Positions 55,534-64,000 of a stretch of DNA of 64,000 nt are shown in pieces. A program made the translations under genes and the position numbers. Source of the stretch: Pyropia haitanensis (taxonomy: Eukaryota; Rhodophyta; Bangiophyceae; Bangiales; Bangiaceae); assembly GCA_008729055.1 (NCBI GenBank), contig SDUX01000004.1, positions 3,412,172 through 3,476,171 on the forward strand, read 5' to 3'. Under the pieces are notes generated by a model. It was given only the letters and a program-made list of their open reading frames with translations. It was not told where the DNA came from and made no database searches. Within the stretch, counting starts at the first letter, position 1. Every line of letters begins with the position of its first letter.

Positions 55534-58500
55534 CGCCGCGTCGGCGCGGGGGGAGGGGGCGCCACGGCCGGCTGGCCCGCCGGCCGCCGCGCCCGCCGCG
55601 GCGGCGCGGGGCTCCGCCTTGACCCGCGGCCGCCCAGCCGGCGCGCCGCGGCGGCCGCCGCCCCCCCCCCCCGACGCGGCCGGCGGCGTCCCCCCCCGGC
55701 CGCCCCTGCCACTCCCGCCGCCCGCGGCGGCCGCCGGCGGCGGCGGTCCGGTCGGCCCCTCGTCCGCGGCGCCCACCCCCCCCGGCACGTGGAGCCGCCC
55801 GACGGGGATGGCGGCGCGCACAAAGCGGAGCCGCGAGTGGGTGGCCGCGACGAGCGCCGGCGGCGCGAGGAAGCCACGGTAGATGAGCGGCGGACCGGAC
55901 CGGCGGAGCGCGACGAGCACCAGCGTCGTCAGCGACGGCTCCACGCCCGCCACCGACGCGAGGAGGAGGTCCACCACGGGGGGGACGCGCGCCCAGCGCG
56001 CGGCCTTGGCAGCCGCCGCGGCGGGCCGCGCGGCGTCGCCGCCGTCGCTGCCGTCGCCGTCGCCGCCGCCGCCGTCGCCGCCGCCGCCGTCACTGCCGCT
56101 GCCGTCCCCCCCGCCGTGGCCGCCCGGCTGGCCGCCGGCATCCCCCACCGAGCCGTCATCGACGAGCAGCCGCGGGCCGAGGTAAAAGCGGGGCACCCGC
56201 GCGGCCAGCGGGAAGCCCTCGGACAGGGAGCGCACCTCGAGCGCGCCCGCCGCGGTGGCCAGCACCACCAGCGAGCCCGTCGCGTCGTCGCCGCCAACGT
56301 CGGCGCCGCCGCCGTCGGCGCCGTCACCGCCCACCCCATCGTCGGCGCCATCGGCGGCACCACCGGCGGCGGGACCGTCGGGGAGGGCGCCACCGTCGGC
56401 GGTGCCGGCCTTGGCGCCGCCGCCGCCGCCCGCAGCCGCCGCCGACGACGGCTCGACGGCGACCGCGTCGCCATACAGCAGCATGTCCTCATCGTCCAGC
56501 TCCACATCGTCCAGCGCAGAGGCGGCACCGGCAGTGGGGGCGGGCGCCGCGGCCGCCGCCGCTGCCGTCGTCGCCATCGGCTCGTCCTTGACGCCACCCG
56601 CGGGCGGGGTGGGGTCCCCATCGGGGTCCCCACCCGGGGGGCCCGCCTCGGCCTTGACGGTCATCCCGTCGCCGTCGCCGTCTCCGTCGCCGTCGCCGTC
56701 CCCATCGTCGGGTTCGTCAACCTCGACGACGCGCCGCAGCGCGGCGGCCGCCAGTGGCCCCGTGTAGAGGCACGCAGCGGCAACCGCGTCGCCGTCGCAC
56801 GCGGCGCCGCCCGTCCACTCCAGCTGTAGCCGGAGGTTGGCCAGCCCGTCAAGAGCCGCCTCGTCCGCATCGTCCTCGTGGCCGCGGCGGCCGCCGCGGC
56901 GGCCGCCGCCCCCACTGCCGCTTCCGTCCCCATTGCCACTGCCACGGCCGCCGCCACCGCGGTCGCCGCCGCCGCTGCCGCCGCCACCGTCGCCGCCGTC
57001 GCCGCTGCCGTCGCCATCGTCCTCGTCAGCGGCGCCGTCGGCAGCGGCGAGCAGCGCCGCCTCCTCATCATCCTCGTCCCCATTGCCATACTCATCCATG
57101 ATGGACGCGCCCAAGCTGGCCACCGCCCCGCTCGTCGGGTCCCGCCGCCGCCCGTCGCCGCCCGCCCCGCCCGGCCGCGGCACCTCATCCGCGGCGGCGC
57201 GCAGGACGAGCACCCCCCCCGACGCCAGCCGCAGCAACACGTACGGGTCGGTCACCTGCGCGGCAACGACCGGGTCGTGCTCCGCGTCGGGCAGCGAAAA
57301 GGTGGCGGCCAGCCGGCGGCCGTGCAGCAGCCGCGCGCCGTCGGCGGTGACCTGCACCGCCACGCGGTCGGCGAGGACGTTGCCCGCCGCGAGCGTCGGC
57401 GCAGACTCGACGTAGTCGCCGGGGGAGATCTGCGTCAGCTCCCCGACGCCGCCCGTCGCCAGCAGCAGGCTGCCCGTCGCGGTGGACAGGAGCACGTACG
57501 CGTGCTGGGCGGCCTCGTCGGGGGGGGGGAGCTCCTCTGGCACCGCATCGTCCTGGAAGGGAAAGCGCTCTGCCGCCGCGACGCGGAGAGCCTCCTCGTC
57601 GACCGCGGCAGGCGCGTCCGCCTCCTCTGCGCCGCTGCCGGCCGACGACGCCGCGCCATCCTCTGTCGGACCGCCACCATTCGCACCGCCGCCGTCACTG
57701 CCGCCGCCGCCATCGTCACCACCGCCGCCATCCGATGCGGTCGGCGGGCTGGCCCTGCTTCGCCCCGCGGCCGCCCGCCGGCCGTCCCCGCCATCGTCCC
57801 CCCCCCCCCCCCCTCCACCCGCGGGCGCTTGCCCGTCCGCCGCCGCGGCGACCGCCCCCCACGCCGCTTCCGCTCCGCCGCGCGCACCTGCTCCGCCACC
57901 CACTCTGCCCGCGCGTCGGCGGCCGCCGCGTTGGCCGCCCCCGCCGCCGCGTTGGCCGCCCGCACCGCCGCGACGCGGCGCGCGCGGGCGGCCGCCCACC
58001 GGCGTGCCGCCCGCGGGCACCGCACCGCCCACACCCCCCGGGCGCCCGGCAGCGGGAGGCCGCCCAGCTCGGCCGGCCGCACCGACGACGTGACGACGGT
58101 GAGGGCGCCGCTCTTGCCCGCCCCGGCGGCGAGGACCAGCTCCAGGCCGCGGGGGCCGCCGCCGGGGCCCCCCGCGGGGGGGGGGGGGCGGGGTCCAGCG
58201 GGTCCGCGGCGACGCTCCCCGGCGACGGGCCGACCGCCACGTCCGCGCCGGGGCCAAAGCACGGCAGCGAATCCCGCACCTTGAGCGCCCACCGGCGGGA
58301 GGAGGCGCGGCGGCGCCACGGGTCGGCCGCCGCGGCGGCGCCGCCGCCATCGGCGGCGCCGTCAGAGGAGGCGTCGTCGTAGAGCTCATCGTCTTCCGAG
58401 TCCTCCTCGGACGGCGCGCCGTCCTTGTCGGCCGCCCCGTTGGCGTCGGCCGGCCGCCCGTCGGTCGGCCCGGCCAGCCCACCGTCCGCGGGGGTGTCGG

Positions 58501-60491
58501 CCGCCACGGCCGCGGCGGCGGTCTGGTCTGCGGCCGTGGCCGCCGCCGAGGGCGCGGCGGGCGCCACCACCCGGCTGTACTCGACGAGCAGCGTATCCGC
58601 CAAGCGGGACGCAAGCACCACGTACCGGCCGCCGGGTAGAGGCAACAGCGCCGACGTGACGACCGTGCTGCCGACGCGCGTGAGGGCCATGCCCGCGTCG
58701 CCACCGGCGCCGGTGCCCCCGACCGACAGGACGTACAGCTCGCCGCCCTTTAACGATAGCAGCGCGTGGCAACGGCCGTCCCCGTCCTCGTCCTGAATAA
58801 CGCTGGTCCCAGAAAGCAAACACCAAAAGAAGGAGAAAAAAGCGCACAGATGTTGGGCAGCACGTGAGTGGGGTCATCCCACACGTGAGGCTGCCAGTGG
58901 CCGCCCTCTCTGACGATGCCGCCAGTGGCCGCCCCCCGAAAAACAATGCGAAGCCAGGCCACCGCGCGTCGCTGGGACCGCCACGGCGCCCGCCACCGCC
59001 CACACGCCCACAAGGCTGCCAAGCTCGCTGGACCGCCCGCCTTTCCCCCACGACCCCCGCCCCCCCCCCCCTAACCCCCCCCCAAAAAAACGTACCGCCA
59101 AAAACGTGACCTTGGCCTGGTCCAGCGACAGCACCACCTCTGACTGCCGCGTCGGCTCCCGCAGCGGCGGCGGCGCTTCCCGCGCCCACACGTCCCCAAA
59201 CACGTTGACCGACACGGCGGCGGCGACCCCCCCGTGGCGCACGTGGAGCGCCACCGACGGGCACAGGACGAGCCCCCCCCCCCCGCCGCGTCGGGCACCG
59301 CCGCCACCGTCGCCGCGTCGTGCGGCAGGCCGTCGAGCACCCACAGCACCGCGCCCGTGCGGGCGGCCGCGTCGACCGCGACCGCCGCGACGGCGGCGGT
59401 CGCGCGCACCGCCGCGAGGCGGCCCGCCCACGTGCGGCGGGGCTCGTACAGCAGCAGGACGGTCGGCTCAAAGGTGCCGGCGAGGACCACCGCGGACCGC
59501 ACGTTGCGGATGCCGGCGGCGTGGAGGTCCACCGCAAAGACGTCGTCGTTGCGGAACGGGTGGTCGTTGGGGGGGGTCCCGGCTGCGAGCGTCACGCCGT
59601 CGGCGGCGAGCGTAAAGGCACCGCCGGGCCCGCCGCCGCCGGTGCCGCCACCGCTGGTGCCGCCGCCGCCGCCGTCCCCCCCCCACCGGCAGCGTCCGCT
59701 GCGGCCTCGTCCCGGCCACCGACGGGCAGCACAAACAGGGTGCCGACATCGTCAGCGAGGTAGCACACCACCCGCCCGGCTGGGTCCACCACCAGCTGCC
59801 CGTCACAGCTGTCCACCGTGTGGCCCGCGACGAGCACGGGCGGCGGCGGCGGCGGCGGCGGTGGCGCGCCGCGCGTGGCCGGCCCGCGGAGCGGGTCTGA
59901 CCCCGCCGCGGCGGCGGTGGCGGCGGCAGCGCCACCCCCCCACCGGGCGCTCCCCCCCCCCCCCCGTCGGCGCCTCCGCCCCCCCCCACCCCCCCCCCCC
60001 CGGCGGCGGCTCCCCCCCCTCCTCGTCTGCCAGCCGCCGGTGGCCCGCGCCCAGCTGCACGATCTGCACCGTGTGCCAGCCGCCCGTGTCCCGCCGCCAC
60101 GCGAGCGCGGCGAGGCGCATGCCGCCGAGGGCGGCGAGCAGCACGTGCCGCCGCGGCGCGACGCGCACCGCCGCCACGGCGGTGACGACCGCGTGGAGGG
60201 GCGTCGACGCGTGGTGTCGCAGCCGCCCGCCGGCGCGGGTGTAGAGGTCCAGGTGCGTCCGCCGCACGAGCGCAACGTACCAGGGGGAGGGGGGAGGAGG
60301 GGGGGGGGGGGCGGGCTGGTGCCGCCGCTGGTGCCGCCGCTGGTGCCCGTGGGGTGCTCCACGTGGGAGCCCCCGCCGAGGGTGATGGCCGCGTCAAAGC
60401 AGCCCGCCGCGGCGGCGGTGACGCCCAGGGGGGGGCACAGCGTCCGGACGACGGCGTGGATGGCGTCGGGGCCGCGCCGCGGCGGCGCCAT
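53359..60491 (-). CDS. CPSF1: Cleavage and polyadenylation specificity factor subunit 1 (CPSF160/CFT1)
   Basis: Family blocks appear in the right order from ATG 60491. They include MAPPRRGPDAIHAVVRTLCP, RRTHLDLYTRAGGRL, GQLVVDPAGRVVCYLADD and VVLAGTFEPTVLLLYEP. After the intron come ALLSLKGGELYVLS, AGAGKSGALTVVTSSVRP, AVGTGFLRGEDTASRGRLLL, LLYWRDRNKSLNFLAQDL and LYVTLEGGIGAVTPVP, ending VQQVWDLLAGVDAVLKRF. One intron (58803-59095, donor GTACGT) lies after DQAKVTFLA, though as read the splice does not keep phase. About ten further frame changes are needed, all at C or G runs. Examples are near 60284-60312, 59272-59286, 58178-58190, 57798-57812, 55036-55045, 54610-54720, 53850-53895 and 53485-53505. 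CPSF160 is the scaffold of the nuclear complex that recognises polyadenylation signals. Acidic and Gly-rich insertions enlarge it. Despite the breaks, identity is secure. Confidence 0.88.
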
Positions 60492-61090
60492 GATGACACG
60501 GAAGGGGGGCGTCGGCTGGACACCACCACCGCCGCCGCCGCTGCCGCCGTCGTCGCCGCCGCCACTGCTGCGGCGGCCGCCGCCGCCGTCGGTGCCGCTG
60601 GCCACCGCCGCCGTCGGTGCCGCTGGCCACCGCCGCCGCGCCCGCTGCTGGGCGCCCGTCCCCACCGCTGGGGCACACGGGGGCGAGTGGATCCCGGTCT
60701 TGGCCGCAGCGCTCTTGGCGGCGGTCTGCCGCCGCGCCCTGGGCGACGGCCGGCGTTGGCTCGCCTCGCCAGCCTGCCACGTCGTGTACTTGATCGACAA
60801 ATATTGGTGGCAAGTATGTCTTTTCCCAAGGTCGAGATTTTCGTAGTCCGCGTCAGCAAACGTGAAAACGCCAGCTGGCAACCCCGACTGGCGCTAACCC
60901 AGCCAGCTTGGGATGCGGTCCGTTCCTTTCTCTGGCGGGTCAGTTGGCGGCTCCATCCCACCATCTCTGCACGCATGTTGTAGCTCTCTTGGCGGTGCTG
61001 TCCCACCATCTCTGGACGCTCGGTGCTGTCGTTTGGCGTCGGTCGGGCACCTCTCCTTGTTGGTGATCCCTCGCGGAACCCCATGCCGCC
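60492..61090. promoter_or_regulatory. Divergent intergenic region between CPSF1 and the membrane-protein gene
   Basis: 600 bp between the two start codons. The left part contains tandem GGTGCCGCTGGCCACCGCCG units (about 60585-60640). The AT-richer patch at 60790-60850 includes ATTGATCGACAAATATTGG-like sequence and is the likeliest core promoter region. Three copies of TCCCACCATCTCT-type sequence recur at 60955-61020. Confidence 0.35.
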
Positions 61091-63139
61091 ATGGCCGTAC
61101 CGTGGCATCGGCCGCGGCATCGCGCCGCGTGCGTGCTGCGTCGGTGGGTTGTCGCCAGACTGGCGGTGGTAGCGGCTGCTGGCGCCCTATGGGGGTCCCG
61201 CTGGGTGGCGGCGGCCGACCTGCCCTTTCCCATGACCGCCTCCACGCCCGGCGGCCGCGCGTTTTCCCGCCAGTGCTCCCTGCAGTGTGAGTTTTCGGCG
61301 GCGGCGGCCGGCAACGGCAGCGGCCAGTGCTTGCCGCGGAGCGGCTTCCCACCGCTGTACGCGCCGGACATTCAGCACGCGCTCCACGCGGCTGTGGCCG
61401 AGGCGGGGGGTGGCCCGTTGGGCGGCGCCACCGTCCGTGTGGCGGTGCGCCCTCGGTTCCGGCCGCGCCCACCCCTCCCGGGGGAGCCGGCTGTTCGCGA
61501 GCCGCTCCCGTGGTGTCCCGAAGAGGACCTGGTCATCCCCGATGAGCTCCTCGTGGCCAACGGCCTTGCCCTCTACCGCAACTCCCTGGCCGGTTCCGTG
61601 GCGCACTCTTTCGGAACACAGGTGCTAAAGGTGCTGGGCGTGTCGAACCTGCGCCTCGGCATATGCTTGGACGCTGCTTGTGCGGCGCCCGTGGCGGTCG
61701 ACACGACGCGCACCGCCCCAGTCATCAGCGCGGACGAGGACGGCGGGGGGGGTGGCGGCAGCGGTGGCGGAAGCGCCGAGGCCCCATTTGTGGGCACCCC
61801 CATCATCACTCACGTGGGCGTGGACGGGGTGGCGCGGCCAGTATCCATGGGCCACGCAGGCCTGCTGTCGCTCGGGCGGGCGCCGCTTGAATCCCCAACC
61901 TTTTTCGTCACCACCCCGCCGTCGGTGTTGGAGACGGAACTGGACGCCACCCTCACGTTCAAGTATGGGAACCCCATCGCTGTGAGCCAGGCGGATGACC
62001 ATGGGCCACAAGGTCGGTGGCAATGGCGCCTGGGCGGCTCTGCGTCGGCGGGTGCGCCCGCCAGTGAGTCGAGGCCCAGCTTTTCATGGGCTGACTTTGT
62101 GAGTTCCGTCATTGGGCTGAACAGTCAGGCCTACCTCTTGCCGCAAGCTTCGTGGCCATGGCTGGATGACTGGCCGCTGGAACAGATGACATGGACCGTG
62201 GACGCAGGACCCGTGAAGGTGGCCAACCGCTCCAACCTCACGCGCCCGCCGTGGCCCGCAGCGGACGAGCCGCCCGGTCTGGCCGATGACGCGCCGCTGC
62301 CGTCCGTCGAAGGCATCAACGCGCCGCGGGAGATTAACCCCGCGAGCACCGCGGAGGCGCGGCTCGCCGCGGCGCTGCCGCAGCGGTTGGCCCTCACCCG
62401 CTCCCCGGCGACCATGACCGCCGCCGGGCGCACCGCCTCGGCGGCAGCCGTCGGCCGCCGCATGCTGCCGCGCATCCAGCGGGACGTTGCGGCGCGGATC
62501 TCGGCGCAGTCGTATGACTATGACGCGTCCGTGTGGGGTACTTACCGGCAGCCGCCGCCAATGGTCAGCGTTGGCGATATGATCCTGGCTGCTGTGGTGG
62601 TGCTGCCAGAGGTAGGCGCTCTGGTTGGTCTGCTGCTTACCGCTCCAGTGACGCGTAGCGGTCGTCACTTTGTCGTCTTCCACCTGGTGTACTGGGCCGG
62701 GCTGCTGTCGCTCATTAGTGTGTGGGCGCTGGTCAAGTCGGAGGGGATGCTGGCGAGTTGGAAGAGGGTGCACGAGTCGTACGTGCTCTCTGCCGTCCTC
62801 CCCGACGGCATCGACACGGTGTCCAACCGGTCAGAGGGCCTTGCTGGCTCCGTCCTGATGCTCGAGTCGTCCTTGTTGATTGCGCGCGCCGGCTGGCACC
62901 GCCTTGGCACGGTCAGGGCCGTGGCGCTGGCTCTTACGCTACTGTATGCCCTTGTGGCCACCCCGGCGGTGGGATGGGTGAGTGTGCGCTACGGGCGGCG
63001 GGCGTGGCGACGCCATCGCGCGTCGCTCCGAAGAATTTGGCCTGGAGGGAGGGGTCGACGACCTCGAGCAGACCCTGACGGGACTGTGGAGCTGAACGGC
63101 GTTGGCCTCGCAAAGGCCAGTGACGACAAGCCTTCCTGA
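61091..63139 (+). CDS. Unrecognised secreted or membrane protein with C-terminal transmembrane segments
   Basis: I do not recognise the family. The ATG at 61091 has a strong context (GCCGCCATGG) and opens a clean 682-residue frame. Residues 20-42 (VVARLAVVAAAGALWGSRWV) look like a signal peptide or anchor. The large middle region contains cysteines in CSLQCEF and in GICLDAACAAP, and several Asn-x-Ser/Thr sites, consistent with a lumenal or extracellular domain. Hydrophobic segments lie near 497-518 (MILAAVVVLPEVGALVGLLL), 525-548 (FVVFHLVYWAGLLSLISVWA) and 607-630 (VRAVALALTLLYALVATPAV). A basic tail follows. The layout is a large extracellular domain and three membrane passes. Composition is natural and poly-residue runs are few, so this is confidently a gene. 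It is transcribed away from CPSF1. Confidence 0.7.
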   Translation: MAVPWHRPRHRAACVLRRWVVARLAVVAAAGALWGSRWVAAADLPFPMTASTPGGRAFSRQCSLQCEFSAAAAGNGSGQCLPRSGFPPLYAPDIQHALHAAVAEAGGGPLGGATVRVAVRPRFRPRPPLPGEPAVREPLPWCPEEDLVIPDELLVANGLALYRNSLAGSVAHSFGTQVLKVLGVSNLRLGICLDAACAAPVAVDTTRTAPVISADEDGGGGGGSGGGSAEAPFVGTPIITHVGVDGVARPVSMGHAGLLSLGRAPLESPTFFVTTPPSVLETELDATLTFKYGNPIAVSQADDHGPQGRWQWRLGGSASAGAPASESRPSFSWADFVSSVIGLNSQAYLLPQASWPWLDDWPLEQMTWTVDAGPVKVANRSNLTRPPWPAADEPPGLADDAPLPSVEGINAPREINPASTAEARLAAALPQRLALTRSPATMTAAGRTASAAAVGRRMLPRIQRDVAARISAQSYDYDASVWGTYRQPPPMVSVGDMILAAVVVLPEVGALVGLLLTAPVTRSGRHFVVFHLVYWAGLLSLISVWALVKSEGMLASWKRVHESYVLSAVLPDGIDTVSNRSEGLAGSVLMLESSLLIARAGWHRLGTVRAVALALTLLYALVATPAVGWVSVRYGRRAWRRHRASLRRIWPGGRGRRPRADPDGTVELNGVGLAKASDDKPS

Positions 63140-63390
63140 TTGTCACCTGCCTGAGTCTCGTCTGACTGAAAGCCCACGCGCGGCACGACAACGAGGACGG
63201 AGGCTCTTTTTCTGCTGTGTGGTCTCTCAACCGCTGCTGCTGCCGCAGCTTCCGCCGCTGCTGCCAACGCTGCTGCACTTTGGGTCGTCGCGGGTGTGAG
63301 GTATGGACCGGAGGAGAGCTGAGTGGATAGGGGGGGGCGTCGCGACCTGAGGTGCGGCGCCGGTGGCGACGGCGACTCTGGCTATATGGT

Positions 63391-63421
<31 letters not shown>

Positions 63422-63701
63422 GCGGTGTTGGTGGTGGCGGGGGCATCTTTGAGGCGGGGCTGGATGTGGCTACGGCGCGTGTGGGGGCGGCGGCGCGGGT
63501 GGGGTCCGCCGCACATCATGTGGTGCCGTCTCTGCCCGCGCCGCCGCTCACATGATGCTGGCCGGGGATGCAGTAGCGGGGGAGTCGGGACCTGGGAGGC
63601 GGGGCTGCAGGCGACGGCGGCTGCGGCGGGAGGTGTCCGGTGGAAGACTGCTTGGGGGGGGGTGGGGGGGCAGGGGGGGGTGGGGGGGCAGGGGGGGGTT
63701 G
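63140..63701. other. Intergenic GC-rich region after the membrane-protein gene
   Basis: Contains GGC runs at 63395-63425 and G tracts at 63650-63700 (GGGGGGGCAG and GTGGGGGGGCAG units). No gene recognised. Confidence 0.4.
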
Positions 63702-64000
63702 GTCCGCGCGGCCGCCGAGCGGGCACGGGCGCGCGCGCACCCAGGTCGCCTTCGGCGGGCAGCGTCAGCCGAACACCGTGCACCTCAGCGCGGGTATGCG
63801 GGGGGGGCCCTCCGCTACGGACTGTATGACGCGCTTGCGCCCAACCAGGCTGCCGACGACTCACTCCGGCCTGGACAGGCCCGTCGTTGGGCAGCCCCTC
63901 CCAATGCCAACGTGGGGGTGGCGCATCCCACTGTGGGAGGGTGCTTGCCCCGTACCGCGTCTTCCCTCCGCGTGGTGTGGCGCTACTGTAAACGCCCCAG
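63702..64000 (+). CDS. Possible 3' coding segment, open to the right edge
   Basis: A frame without stops runs through the last 299 bases. It reads naturally from ALRYGLYDALAPNQAADDSL through GQARRWAAPPNANVGVAH to SLRVVWRYCKRP at the edge, unlike the repetitive reading in the other two frames. No start codon can be placed because the frame enters a G-rich tract upstream. It could be an exon of a gene continuing beyond the window; no family is recognised. Confidence 0.3.

Noticed and set aside
53359..60491. Explaining the CPSF1 frame changes by many small introns
   Set aside because: The switches occur within a few bases at G/C runs, without GT-AG pairs and far below the 238-327 bp size of the introns found.

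Overview
This window looks like nuclear DNA from a bangiophyte red alga (Porphyra/Pyropia type). The strongest evidence is a pair of genes for phycoerythrin gamma-chain (LR-gamma) linkers, a protein family confined to red algae. Their predicted plastid transit peptides carry a phenylalanine close to the N-terminus, as is usual in rhodophytes. Very high GC, few and short introns, and conserved enzymes stuffed with Ala/Gly/Pro runs fit the same picture. Every recognised gene is eukaryotic; I see no operons, rRNA, tRNA or CRISPR array.

Layout. 1-791 is the start of a retrotransposon Gag-like gene running off the left edge. 4056-4310 (+) is a small heavy-metal-associated (ATX1-like) protein. 5744-7159 (-) is an ELO fatty-acid elongase with one intron. 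9374-13747 (-) is a C2H2 zinc-finger protein with one intron. 14-19 kb is a gene-poor block of minisatellites, long G/C tracts and a 596-bp inverted-repeat element. 19421-21553 (-) is a Golgi-type sulfotransferase. 22630-23995 (-) is an Ap4A phosphorylase-like enzyme. 24542-25945 (+) is an unrecognised Ala/Pro-rich protein. 26295-33580 (-) is the ribosome quality-control ubiquitin ligase Listerin (LTN1). 34692-35552 (+) is an NmrA-like NAD(P)-binding protein. 36369-37952 (-) is the ALG2 mannosyltransferase. 39147-40535 (+) is D-3-phosphoglycerate dehydrogenase. 41259-42695 (-) is an organellar release factor 1. 43891-45122 (-) and 48239-49327 (+) are the two gamma-chain genes, head to head. 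53359-60491 (-) is CPSF1/CFT1, the 160-kDa cleavage and polyadenylation factor. 61091-63139 (+) is an unrecognised membrane protein. An open frame runs off the right edge.

How the genes relate. They are unrelated housekeeping and plastid functions, mostly in alternating divergent and convergent pairs 0.5-3 kb apart. Only the two gamma-chain genes form an obvious functional pair: they serve the phycobilisome antenna and share a 3.1-kb divergent spacer. That spacer also holds a 1,660-bp inverted-repeat element.

Two cross-cutting observations stand out. First, three elements (7871-9000, 17280-17875, 45956-47615) share outer ends of the form CGCWGTG and are flanked by 3-bp repeats CAG, CGG and CTG, which suggests a family of non-autonomous DNA transposons. 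Second, several conserved genes (LTN1, CPSF1, Ap4A phosphorylase, the zinc-finger gene) are readable only by changing frame at long G or C runs. The other conserved genes are clean. Assembly errors in homopolymers are the simplest explanation, but it has to be checked against transcripts.
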